NCBI GenBank assembly: GCA_031835245.1
Contig: JAVKOQ010000478.1
Location: 1 to 33,953, forward strand
DNA from: Balamuthia mandrillaris
Taxonomy: Eukaryota; Discosea; Longamoebia; Balamuthiidae
Direction: 5' to 3'
Length of the DNA: 33,953 nt
Shown: piece by piece, positions 1-10,418 of the stretch
Numbering within the stretch: the first letter of the stretch is position 1
Layout of the letters: every line of letters starts with the position of its first letter
Made by a program: the position numbers and the translations under genes
Notes under the pieces: generated by a model
Database searches by the model: none
What the model was told of the DNA's origin: nothing
What the model saw: the letters and a program-made list of their open reading frames with translations, nothing else

Positions 1-139
1 CCATAACCCTAACCCTAACCCTAACCCTAACCCTAACCCTAACCCTAACCCTAACCCTAACCCTAACCCTCAACCCTAACCCTAACCCTAACCCTAACCC
101 TAACCCTAACCTACCCTAACCCTAACCCTAACCCTAACC

Positions 140-170
<31 letters not shown>

Positions 171-172
171 TA
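1..172. repeat. Telomeric CCCTAA repeat array (left chromosome end)
   Basis: Tandem CCCTAA units fill almost the whole stretch. They are the C-rich strand of a TTAGGG telomere, in the orientation expected at a left chromosome end. A few units are irregular, with a CCCTCAA near 66-72, a shortened CCTA near 109-115 and a CCCTAAA near 158, which is typical of the chromosome-proximal part of a telomere. Unique sequence begins at about 173. TTAGGG-type telomeres are widespread among eukaryotes, so the repeat does not identify the lineage. Confidence 0.98.
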
Positions 173-209
173 GTTGTACTTTACTTTCTGTTTTGTTTCT
201 TTGTTTCAT

Positions 210-2117
210 CTATTCTTTATCACTTGTTGAAGTTCGTATAGGTCGAGTGAGTTCCATTTGTCTTGAGGCAAAAGGACTGTTATGGTTATGTTGATGAAGT
301 TGCAGTAATAATTGAGCATGGGTTTGACTTGCTTGTTGAAGATGTGAACTCAAGTGCTCCATCTCTGGTGCTCCTAAGATCTTAAGCACTTCTTGTGAGC
401 GCTTGAATGTTGAGTGTCTGTTGTAGTGATTTTGTATGACAGATTTTGTGACATTTAAATAGGTGCTCACTCCATCTTCAAAGTCCTCTTTTGACTGTCC
501 ACACAAATCCAAAGGATGCTCTTCATTGTTGATGCGTGTTACAGTTGTTCATCTAAATTGAATGGGTGTAATATGTAAAAAGGAGTTGAAGGTCTTTACT
601 TGACGATAAACCTCTTTAGCAAAGTAGTTCAGTTCCATAGCATTGCCGTTATCTCCAACCCAGATGCACAATGGATCAAAGTTGACTTGTGGATTTTGAG
701 TAGAAGGTACCAAGAGCCAAGGTCGAATTTTGAGGATGAAAAATTGAAAGAAGGAGTGCAGTTCAGTAGGAAAAGGTACTTGGTCTGTTTTTCTCATCCT
801 CTTTTCCTTGCCTACTGAAGCATAGAAGTTTGTGGTCTTGCTTCCATCATCATTTTCATGTTCTTCATAAAACAGTTTGTCTCGACGAAGGCCTCCAACT
901 ACTTCTCTTCTGACACCTTGCATTAAGTCTGTTGTCATGTTGATAAGATAGCATTGAGCTTGCCATGCTGCCTTCTTTAATCCCCAGTGTTGAATATCTT
1001 CTTCTTCTTTTCCATCATTCTCATCTTCATTTACATCATCATCATCTTCTTCTTCTTTTTCTTCTTTTTCTTTTTCTCTTTCTTCTTTTTTATCCTTTTC
1101 TTTGGTCTGGTCTTTGATAGAACCAAAATATGTTTGCACGATCTTGTTCCATCTTTGCAAATTCCATTCACCAAAAGCAAGACGTTCCTGTGGTACAAAG
1201 AATTGGCCAGAAGATGTCATTTCAGTTTCGTTGTATATCATGGAAGTATGTGTTCTTAGTTGCATCTTTGCATCTTGAGCAGACTCATGCAAGAATCTTT
1301 GAGCTGTATTGATAGGAAGAAGATGCTTTGCCATAGTGTCAAAAGTCAACAACCAACGTAATGTCTTTGATAGATGAAGTAGATGATTGTGAACTGTACT
1401 AGGACTGCTGTACTGTAGTTGACAGAAGTGATGAAATGCTCGAAGACGTGTTTGATCAAATAACATTATTACTGAGAGCTCAAATGGCTCAACTGTCTTT
1501 TCATCTTTTTTATCTTGTTTCTTCTTTTTCTCTTCTTCCTCTTTCTCCTCATTCTCCTCTTCCTCTTCTTCCATTTTCTTCTTTTTTCTTTCCTTTTTTT
1601 CTTCCTTAAGTTTGCTCTCACACAATTCCACAAATCGAAAAAAGATGCCTAGAGTAAAACGTAAGTCTCTTGCTGTTTGAATAATGCTTTTTGTTGTGAT
1701 ACTTTGCTGGGCCTGATTTTTTTCCTTTGTTGTGATGTCCAATTGTGAAGCATCTTGTCGTCTTCTTTTCTTGTCTTTCTCTTCTTTTATCAATTGTCGT
1801 ATTTCTGGTATTCGTTTTTTCAGTTGCTTCCAATTAATGCCATAAAAATGTTTGCGATGTCCTCTCTTTGTTTTCTGTTCAACAATCAGTAGTTGTCGTA
1901 ATAACTCATAGTTTGAATAACAAGCTGGATAAGAAGTACTAATTGCAGCAGTTTGTTCTGCTAACAAAGCTTCTCGAAGTGATGAAGAAGAAGAAGATGA
2001 TGATGATGATGATGATGATGATGAAAAAGAAGAAGATGAGATAATACTGTTTTTTGGTTGTTGCATGCCTAGGTGTTGTATATTGGTAAGAAATAACAAT
2101 AATGATAAGAACAACAC
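210..2117 (-). mobile_element. Subtelomeric tyrosine-recombinase (Crypton-like) element relic
   Basis: A minus-strand reading frame of over 600 codons carries tyrosine-recombinase features in the right order. There is a helical core-binding region, then a catalytic-Arg segment (GVRREVVGGL), a basic beta-strand region near KEKRMRK, a degenerate HxxR-like ITPIQFR, and a terminal NHYNRHS that could supply the nucleophilic tyrosine. Poly-Ser and Lys/Glu-rich tracts interrupt it. This order fits Crypton DNA transposons; a DIRS-type origin is not excluded because no reverse transcriptase is visible. The frame looks broken in about one place, so I treat it as a fossil. It ends only about 40 bases from the telomere repeats. 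Termini and target duplications are not visible. The start is uncertain, and an upstream TTTTTTCAAACAG on the sense strand could be an intron acceptor. Confidence 0.55.
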
Positions 2118-2548
2118 TGTAGCAACAAACTGTTTGAAAAAAGATGGATGTCCAAGCTCAAAATCAGCACCACAAGATTAAAAAGCTCCCTGACGTGTTG
2201 TTCTTTCTTCTTTCTTTTTGTATTTCACGAAATTGAGTAGTATTTGTGCAAAATTTGCGCACAAAATGGTTTTATTACTTTATTTAATCAATAATATTCT
2301 AACTCTGTTACATTTTGTTAAAAGCAAACATATAATATATCTTCTTGTAGCCCTTGAGTTGCTCTTTAAGAAGATACTAATATTTTTTTGTAAAACTTAA
2401 GTATAAGCCCAAAAACGCGCATAGAACCCTAACCTCTTTCTTTTTCTCTTTTTCTCTTTTTCTTTCTTTTTCTTTCTTTTACACTGCTTCTTTAGTTTCA
2501 TGAAACAAACAGATTTACCAACTAAAGATCAACAAATAATAATTACAT
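2118..2548. other. Intergenic, AT-rich, with one telomere-like motif
   Basis: No convincing coding frame is seen. The stretch is AT-rich. It holds a short CTTTTT-rich tract at about 2435-2480 and one interstitial AACCCTAACC at 2425-2434 that matches the telomere unit. It separates the recombinase relic from the F-box gene; both lie on the minus strand. Confidence 0.5.
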
Positions 2549-2947
2549 TCATAGGTTGTATTTTAGCTTTGATACGTGCTGATTGCTTGTAAACTGGAAT
2601 ATCACTTTGCCTATATAATACCTTAATATTAACAAAGTGAAAAAGATACAAAAAAAAATAAACCGTTTTTTCACTGTGGACATGTGATGATGAACTTTTT
2701 TCTATAAAGTGTGCTAGTTTTACAAACTTATAAGCTGCATCTTTTGACTCTGTGAGAAAAAAGGTTTGCAAGCTTGGTGCAGGACACACTTTCAACCATA
2801 GCAACTTCCATAAGTACTCATGTTGATCAGTTGATGCAGCATATCATCTAAAACGTTAAGTAAGAGCAAAGAAGTGAGAAAGAGCAAACAGAACAACTAC
2901 AGGGAGAGGATCACTGAATCAAAGAGATATTTGAGAACAAAAGGAGA

Positions 2948-2990
<43 letters not shown>

Positions 2991-3135
2991 AGAAAGAGAG
3001 CAGGAAGAGCAACTGGTGGCATGTACATGATGCACAGGCAAGAGATGTCACGTCCAAAAAGCTAAATATAGCAATTAAAATCTCACTAGGTAAGAGGTAC
3101 TTGTGAGTCGTGTTCATCATTGGAGCTGTTGCCAT
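2549..3135 (-). CDS. F-box domain protein (about four exons)
   Basis: The first exon (3135-3014) encodes a classic F-box: LLPSEILIAIFSFLDVTSL followed by ACASCTCH, matching the LPxEIL..IFSFL..LA..S.VC core. F-box proteins recruit substrates to SCF ubiquitin ligases through Skp1. After a 100-base intron (3013-2914) holding a CT microsatellite on the sense strand, a microexon (DPLP) and an exon encoding YLWKLLWLKVC and then LTESKDAAYKFVKLAHFIEK seem to follow. That resembles the usual LW..L.....W segment after F-boxes. A last exon would end at a TGA near 2549. The first exon is secure; the microexon and the second acceptor are tentative. The ATG at 3135 is the first in frame. A Lys-rich frame just upstream, with a GTAGGT donor, could be an extra 5' exon. 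No substrate-binding repeats are visible. Confidence 0.7.
2953..2985. repeat. (GA)n/(CT)n microsatellite within the F-box gene intron
   Basis: About 16 GA units on the plus strand read as CT on the sense strand of the minus-strand F-box gene. They sit inside its first intron, upstream of the acceptor at 2914, and act as or extend the polypyrimidine tract. Confidence 0.9.
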
Positions 3136-3408
3136 TAGTGTCTTTGTTCTTGCTGAATACTTGGGCAGCGGTCATTGCCAGGCCTTCTTTTTCGCCTGTC
3201 AGTGACGCTTGGTTGACATAAAGCTCCCACCTACCGGACTGGTGATCTGTTCTTCTTCTGTACTTTTTCAGCTGCTTCTGTTTCAACTTTCTCTCTTTGG
3301 CTTCTTCCTTTCCTTGTTTTCCTTATCATGACTGACATAAAACAAAAGAAAAAATGAACTGAAAAAAAGTAATGCTTACACAACAAATACTGCTGGTTTT
3401 AAAAGCGA

Positions 3409-5358
3409 ATGAAAGAAGACTTCGAGACCTCCAAAGGAAGAAGGGTAGGTTTCTGGACCCAAGTTCAAAAACTCTTCATCCAGCTGCGCTACGCCCCTCC
3501 TTGTAAACAACTCCAGTACCTTCTTTTCCTCCTCCTCCTCTCCTCCCTCGTCTTCTATGTCTCTCTTTCCTTCATCGCTGCTGCTCCTTCAGCTTCTACA
3601 GCTTCTACCTCCTCTTCTACTTCCAGTACGGCAGCCTTAACTTTTCGGTATGACAATGCCAGAACAGGCGCAGCTCCTCCTCAAACTACCTCTGGCTACA
3701 CAGCCACACTTCGCGAACGGTTGAGGCGCAGAGGCTGGTCCCTGCTGCCGACGTTCGCCTCATTTGCCCCCTCCAACGCGCTCCATGGAGCTGCTGGTGG
3801 ACCAGGCGAGGAGCTGACCCTCTACACCAAGGATTGGGAGACCCCACGGCTAAACTATGATACATACGGTGCCTCCAAGTCCAGTCCTGCTGTTGTAGAA
3901 GATGTCATCTACATTGGCACTGACCGTGGAACCCTACTCGCTGCCTCTCGTGCAAGTGGAGAGGTTACTTTTCGTTGTCTTGTTCTTCTGTTTCTACCCT
4001 CAATGCTTCTGCTCTCTTCTCTCTTCTCTCTTCTCTCTTCTCTCTTCTCCATGCTTCTCTGTCTTTTTCTCATGTGCTTCGACAATTCAGGTGCTATGGG
4101 AGTATCAATGCAAACATCATGCCAAAGGCATTCATGGCACTCCCACAGTCAATGGCGATATGGTATATATTGGAGGGTATGATGGTCACATGTATGGCAT
4201 CGACAGGCATAAAGGAGAGCTTGTGTGGATAAACAAAGTAGGAGGCTACATTGGTGCCTCGCCATTGGTATTTAGGGACATGCTCTTGATAGGAGTGGAG
4301 GTCTTCAGAGGCCAATCTGGTGGATGGCTCGTTGGCTTAGATAAGAATACCGGCACAGAGGTCTTTAGATCACAACTTCTTGGTACTCGTTTTCTTCATT
4401 CATCTATAAAATGACCTTCTCCTAATCCTTTGTTGTGAAAGACGATTATTGTCATTCAAGTCCAGCATTCGACGAAGAGACTGGATTGGCCTTTATGGGT
4501 GACAACAGCGGCCTGTTATCCTGCTGGAACGTTACTGCCCACTTAAAGTCTGGTGATACTCACAATCCTCAGGTTTGTCTTTCTCTTGATTCTTTCTTCT
4601 TCCTTTTCCCAGCACTACTTTCTTTTGCTTATCTTTCCTTGTTTCTCTTGTAGCCAAACTTTTGGGATAGAACTATCCAAGTGCCAAGAGAATGGGAGTT
4701 TAAATCTCTTACCCACTATGGCAGGGGCAAGAATGGAGACATCAAGTCCACTCCAATGGTTTATCGCGACCTCGTCTACTTCACCTCCTGGGACAGGACT
4801 ATCTATGCTCTCAACAAATTCACTGGCAACATGGTTTGTTCTTTGGACTTTTTTTACTTATTCTTCTCTTTGTTTATGCAAACAAACCAAAACAGGAATG
4901 GCACTATAGAACGCAAGGATCAATCATGTCATCGCCATCCATCGATCCAACACGCAATTTGGTGGTGGTCGGCAGCAGCGACCAATCTATCTATTGCTTG
5001 GATGCAAGCACAGGGGCGCTGCACTGGTCCATCCCTACGGATGGCGGCATCAGGTCCAGCGCTGCCATCCTTCCCCATGAAGGAGTTGCTATCATTGGTT
5101 TGCTACGCTCTCTCTCGCAGTTTTTTTCTGTTTCCTGAAAAAAATTTAAAACAAACAGGATCAGGAACATCGAGAAACGATTGGTCCGCAAGCGGAGGGG
5201 GAAGGGGCATATGGATCGTTGACATCGAGACTGGACAAGTGCTCCAGACCTTAACTCTCAAGTCAGGTCTCACAGGAATGCCGGTCGCTGTTCATTCTAA
5301 CTTATATGCCTTCGACCACTTGGGTTACCTTTATTCTTTCTCTTCACAAACTGTTTGA
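3409..5358 (+). CDS. Membrane-anchored PQQ-type (quinoprotein-like) beta-propeller protein
   Basis: Six exons (3409-3963, 4091-4382, 4442-4572, 4654-4833, 4896-5097, 5159-5358) sum to 520 codons, giving 519 residues. A cytosolic basic start is followed by one hydrophobic segment at about residues 39-59, best read as a signal anchor, and a Ser/Thr/Ala-rich linker. From about residue 155 there are repeated PQQ-like blades of the form SSPAVVEDVIYIGTDRGTL, GTPTVNGDMVYIGGYDGHM, KSTPMVYRDLVYFTSWD and SSPSIDPTRNLVVVGSSD, several followed by a YALN/YCLD..TG step. This is the fold of BamB and PQQ alcohol dehydrogenases. No dehydrogenase catalytic residues are evident, so a binding or scaffold role on the lumenal or outer face is inferred. 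All introns are GT-AG, 59-127 bases. The first holds a CTCTT repeat. The gene diverges from the F-box gene. Confidence 0.88.
4015..4058. repeat. CTCTT-rich repeat in intron 1 of the beta-propeller gene
   Basis: Repeated CTCTTCT units lie on the sense strand inside the 3964-4090 intron, upstream of its TTCAG acceptor. Confidence 0.8.
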
Positions 5359-5635
5359 AAATATTAGTTGCTTACACAAAGAGCTCGAGAAAGAGGCAGC
5401 AACAGGCAGTCGCTTCGTTGTCAGCAGTGAAGGACAACTCGAAGAAGCGCAGATAATATCCTCGTTGGCAAGATTGTAATGCCAGTATGCTGCGAATATG
5501 AAGCTCATATGAGTGTTAAAAAAATATCCAACAACACAAACTGTTTTATTGAGCCTTTCTTGTTGCATCTTGTTTGAGTTGTTTCCCTTTTGTTCCTCAT
5601 GCTTCTTCTACCTCTTCTTGTGCAAATGTAACACC

Positions 5636-6646
5636 TTACAGGTTTTGCAAAAAAGCTAAGGCTTGCTTTACCATTGAAGTAGCAGGAATGGGTGAGTTTG
5701 AAAGAACAACATTGCCAAGAGGACCATGAAGGTCAACAAACTGCTGGAAGGGAAGAGCCAGAATTTGCTTTGCTGAATACCTTGCCTGTTTGCACAAAAT
5801 ATGAGCAAGATGCATAGCCGAATAAAAGGAACAGAGCAAGAGCAGAGCATCATTGAATACCTTCACAGGGTCAAGGATCATAGCTTTACCTATAGGGTTG
5901 AAGGTGATGGTATTGGCAGGAGGGGCAGGCGAAGGTGCAGCGCAGGAATGGTAGAACAGGGTATCTCCTGCAATCAGCGTCCTACTGGCGGGATGGTAAA
6001 ACACCAGCTCGTTCCTGTGGACGGTGTTGTTGGGAGGAGGTTGGCTGAGACCTTGGAAAGAAATAGCGTGGAGGCTCGGCAGTAGCTCTGTCAAGGGGTT
6101 GCTCATGTTGATGAGCGTGTAGTTGGTGAGCAATGGATCCATTTGTTGGATGCGCCCTGGAGGAATCATAATGGTGGCAGAGGGGAAGGCGTGCTCGTAG
6201 TCCGTCAAGTAGAGATAGTGCCAGTCACCAGGGGAGATTACCCAACGAAGCGGCAAGCCTTCGATCTTGAGGACGCGCTCAATGCTACGCAAAATATCGG
6301 GGCAGAGCTCGATGCCGTTGATGGCTGCCATCCCAGCAGGCCGGCCGCTTGTTTCTTCTATGCGTACCAATATCATCCTGTTGTTGGTTTCTACCTTGTT
6401 GAGGAAGCGAAAATGGGAGAGGATGGTCCACACGCCTGGAGATATCTGGTTCTCACGCGAGAAGACAGGTTCTGCACATTGGTCGGACATGGAACAACAG
6501 CAGGTGTTATTTCTATCAGCAGCAGCACAGGCGTCCATCTTGCACCACGTCACCGGTGTGGTACGTAACAGCTTGGCCACAGCAAGCTGAATTGCGCTGG
6601 CCAGTAGAAAGCTCAATAGCACGAGTTTTACCAGTTGGTGGGCCAT
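5636..6646 (-). CDS. Secreted metallo-beta-lactamase-fold-like protein (DUF4336-like)
   Basis: One uninterrupted 336-codon frame starts at the ATG at 6646. An N-terminal signal peptide is clear (KLVLLSFLLASAIQLAVA), followed by a Cys-rich segment (residues about 34-57) likely held by disulfides. The core reads as a DUF4336-like relative of the metallo-beta-lactamase fold: WVISPGDWHYLYL with a FPSATIMIPPG step, then NELVFYHPASRTLIAGDTLF. The usual HxHxDH zinc motif is absent; one His (GDWHYLYL) and a later FYH remain, so catalysis is doubtful. DUF4336 proteins are of unknown function. It is the only long intronless recognisable gene here besides the low-complexity one at 31920. It faces the beta-propeller gene tail to tail, 277 bases apart. 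The family assignment is from motif memory and is moderate. Confidence 0.72.
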   Translation of the reverse strand: MAHQLVKLVLLSFLLASAIQLAVAKLLRTTPVTWCKMDACAAADRNNTCCCSMSDQCAEPVFSRENQISPGVWTILSHFRFLNKVETNNRMILVRIEETSGRPAGMAAINGIELCPDILRSIERVLKIEGLPLRWVISPGDWHYLYLTDYEHAFPSATIMIPPGRIQQMDPLLTNYTLINMSNPLTELLPSLHAISFQGLSQPPPNNTVHRNELVFYHPASRTLIAGDTLFYHSCAAPSPAPPANTITFNPIGKAMILDPVKVFNDALLLLCSFYSAMHLAHILCKQARYSAKQILALPFQQFVDLHGPLGNVVLSNSPIPATSMVKQALAFLQNL

Positions 6647-7458
6647 GGCGTTCGTCCTCGTTACTGGAACTAAACCAACTTTTTGCTGCTATTTTTATCT
6701 TTTCCTCGAAAGTCTTCCTTTTCTTCTTCCTTTTCCTTTTGCTATCCCCCGAATGGAGTATTATTTCCCCGCCGAGGCCAAGATATCGCCCAAATGAGAG
6801 TTTTCCCGAAAGCAGCAGTTTTCAACCGGGGACCCCTGCCTGCTGCTGTACCGCTTCGGCTTCCACTCTGCGTCCTTCCGCTGGTTTCTTCCTTGTGCAG
6901 TAGAAGTGTAGCAAACGGAAATACGGTGGTGCTTTGTGCAGCAGCATGACTGAGTATGGGAGTTGACTTTTTGAATAGAGAGAAAAGAAAAGAAAAAAAA
7001 CGAGCAGCAGAAAATGTGTCAAGGCGAATGACAAGCAACCAAAGTTTATTCGCATGAGCATCCATTCCATTCATCCCCCCCCCCCCTAAAGCGGAGCAAT
7101 GAATTTTTGTCGACGTGAAAGATCTCTGCTAGAGATGACACAAAGAAAAAGACAACTGAAAAGGCCTTTTTATGGTAAGTTTAAGCCTCTGTTTTGATTT
7201 TTGATTGGTGGTTTGAAACTTTCAGTAGCAGATCAAAGCATTGAGCCGCTTTACCCCAAAACCCACCGCTTTGCCCTCACAGACGTGGGAGAATAAAGGG
7301 TTGTTAGGGTTGACAAGCTCGTTGGCCCAACAGACTAATTCGTTGTCCATAGATCTAATTCAGTACTGTACAATTTTAGAAGGCCTTTCGTTTAGAGAAG
7401 CCAAGGATATCATTTTTGAGACTGTTTCAACAAGTGTAAAATATCTTTGAAGGTTGGC
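6647..7458. other. Intergenic region with MITE-like repeat
   Basis: This lies upstream of the secreted protein gene and downstream of the receptor kinase gene. Short frames occur but none has protein-like character. The notable content is a run of C at about 7076-7085 and the MITE-like element at 7087-7253. Confidence 0.5.
7087..7253. mobile_element. MITE-like repeat, copy 1
   Basis: The ends are imperfect inverted repeats: TAAAGCGGAGCAATG at 7087-7101 and CATTGAGCCGCTTTA at 7239-7253 (13 of 15 bases pair), each flanked by runs of C. Bases 7153-7253 recur in inverted orientation at 31614-31714 with only a few differences. The shared part holds an AAAAGGCCTTTT palindrome and a GTAAGT...TTTCAG pair that resembles a 52-base intron. 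Size, inverted ends and dispersal suggest a non-autonomous DNA transposon; a shared promoter or small-RNA gene is the alternative. No target duplication is obvious. Confidence 0.5.
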
Positions 7459-8028
7459 CTAACGTATGAAGATATGTGCGACATTCAAGTAAGCAACACT
7501 TGGAGAAATAAATAGATTTCTCTCTCTCATTGTAAACGTACCGGTCTTCTGGCTTGTGTTGGAAGCACTGTTGCATGACGTCTTGGATGACTTCAGGAGC
7601 GTGAGATGGAATAGAAGGAGTTTCGCCGGATGCAATTGCAACAGCGGCCTCTATGCTCGTTTTGTCGGGGTAAGGATCCTTGCCCTTGTTTGCCATTTCC
7701 CACAGCGTTACCCCATAACCTTTTGGAGGAAGGAAAACGAGGAGCGTTATGAAACGAAAGAAAAGGTTCAAACATTCACAAAAGCTGAGATCGTACTCCA
7801 AACATCCGATTTTCTGGAAAACACCTGGGAGGTTAAGCATTCAGGGGCCATCCTGTTGTGCACCAAAAACTGTTGGTATCACATAAAGTTAAAGAATGTA
7901 CGAATTACAAACCACTTCAACGGGAGAGGGTTATTTGTCTCTAAATTATCAATTCCCAATTCTCTTTGTTCTTGGGATAAGCCAAAGTCTTTTGCCAAAA
8001 CGAAAAATGGATAAGTACACAGCCACAA

Positions 8029-8060
<32 letters not shown>

Positions 8061-10383
8061 CAAAAATGAGCACATGGCGAACCTGCAACTTTGAGAGACA
8101 GATCTCTAGTTAACAAAACGTTACGAGCGGCCAAGTCACGATGAGTAATGCCTTCAGAGTGTAGATGGTTCATGGCGGCTGCGATTTCCTTGGCCATCCG
8201 AATAAAGGTCTTACTGTTCTTTAGTTCAGCTTTTCCTGGTTTGCTTCTTAGAAAACGACGCAAGTTGCCTTGCGGCAAAAACTCGGTGATGAGACAATAA
8301 GGTCGCCCCGGTTCAATGCACACCCCCATCAGCGCAACAACGTTAGCATGAGGCCTTAAGCGCCTATTTATTTTTACGTTAGACAACACGCAGGAAAAAG
8401 CGAACGAAAGAAACAAAACAAGATGATAGGAATACTGACTTCATAAGGTCCGCCTCTGCTTTAAAAGCTTCTATGTCCTCTGCTCGTTTAATATTCAGCT
8501 GTACATAGGAACAGATTGAGACAATGCAAGCAGAAACGGAGAACAGAAGAGAAGAGTGAAAATGAGAGGGGGAGTGACCTGTTTGATTGCTACTCCAGAA
8601 TCTCGCCACGAGCCTTTCCAAACAACACTGAAAGCCCTATCATTGAGTTAGAGTTTTGTTGCTATGGGAAGAAAAAAACTAAAACCACTAAACGCCAGTA
8701 CTTACCCTTTGCCTACTTCCTCTTCAAACTCAAGTTCCTCAAATGGAATTTCCCATGCAACGCTGGCTTTGGGGTAGTCACCTGTGTTTGTAGCTGCGGA
8801 GAGATGTTTGTCACCGTGCTGTACATCCTCTTTGAAAGCGTAGACATCTTCCATTTCGACATCGGTGTCTCTGGTGAACCGCTTCCGTTGCGCTTGTCGT
8901 CGCTTTCTTAGCAGCAACAGGAGTCCAAGCAGCATCACAATGAACAATGTCCCAACTCCACCAATGATAGAGGGGAGCAATATAGCCAGTCTCGCGCTGT
9001 CTTCTTCATCACCCTCTTCGTCTTTGTTATCTTGGTCACTCTGACTATTTGTGCTGCTGTTGCTGTCATCACGCGAGGTTGAAGTTTGACTGCTGCTAGA
9101 ATCATCTGGCGTAACGTAGTACACAGCGCCAGAGTTTGGGTCGTAGATGGCGATGAAGCTCGTAGATGGAAAACTATTGGTGGTGTCGCTTTCAACGTGG
9201 AACGAAATGGAGATGTTGCCCAAAGTTTCCTCCGTTACAATACTAAAGTTGAATTGAGTGATTTCTATGGTGCTAACATCCCCGATGGTACATGTTACTT
9301 CCTTGGTGGCTGATTGTTCTGCGTGTTCCTGGCAGGGAAGTGAAGAGGAGAAATGGGAGGTGTCCAAAGAAGCACCACCGTCCATTCGTAAGAAGCGAAG
9401 CCTACAAATAACGCCACGTGCCCAAGAAGGACCAGCACTTTTCATCTCAACCCCGAACTTAAGGTCTGTTCCTCCTCCGCTCGCCTGTTCATCGTAGCAT
9501 AAATTGAATGGAGAACAGAGAGAATCACATTAGCACAGTGGTAAGAGTGTAGTCGGTAGAGTGTTGTTTGAACAAAAACGTACGCTGCTGCTCTCGGCAC
9601 GTAGAGCGGCAGGTCCGCCCCTTTTGGTATCGTTGTTGTTAACTGATGGTGGATTCAACCACTCGACTTCGATATCCATGTTGCTGGTGTAGGTTTCAAC
9701 TGCCAAGCTTCCTTCGAATAGAGGAACGGCTTGCCCATTCTCATCTGTGCAAAGCATCGAATAAGGTAACCGTGTTAAGGTGGAGGCAGCATCCACTCGA
9801 ATCAACATGTTCCGGGCGTTATCTCCAGGAGGAACATCCATGGGACAGCTTACTTGCTGAACACCATCCATTAGGACTGGCTCGTTGCAGCCTTGGCTGG
9901 AGGGCACGCTTACATCGCGTGGAAACTCCCAGACGCAACTTGTGCCCAAACTGGAAGACCGGCCGCTGTTTGAGATCCCAAAGACCAACGCGGAATAAGA
10001 GGCCTCTCCTGCTCGTACCGAAGTCACACTCTCCTCTATAAAATGGATCGATCATCAAGACAGTTACCAGAGAGGAGAAAATTAAAACACGCAAGAAGGG
10101 AGTGAAGCAAACCAGAAGGAGCTGTAGTGAGGCTGATATCTAGAACCCTTGTGGATACACTTGCCGTTTCCTCTGTAAAGTCGACTAAGATGCCTTTGTT
10201 GTTGGTGCAGTTAATTGTAGATATGCTAACCGTTTGTCTCAAATCAGGCTTCAGCTTCAACGACGCTTCCACCACATCTACAACAATTCAAGGCCAGCAA
10301 AACTGCCGAAATTAACAAACAAGAACAGACGTACAGACACAAACGCAAACACTACCAAACCAGACGGCCAAGAAGAACAAGAC

Positions 10384-10418
<35 letters not shown>

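Noticed and set aside
600-1312. Plus-strand frames across the subtelomeric recombinase
   Set aside because: They are shadows of the minus-strand frame. The residues are Phe/Ile runs from TTC-type repeats.
7087-7253. Spliced-leader or U-type snRNA gene at the repeat
   Set aside because: GTAAG and a T-rich GATTTTTG are present, but there is no consistent stem structure or Sm site shared by the two copies.
7241-7450. 69-codon plus-strand frame near the MITE-like repeat
   Set aside because: It starts inside the repeat, has no recognisable character and ends beside the receptor kinase's last exon.
8516-8911. 131-codon plus-strand frame
   Set aside because: It lies opposite the exons and introns of the receptor kinase, where motifs and phases clearly support the minus strand.
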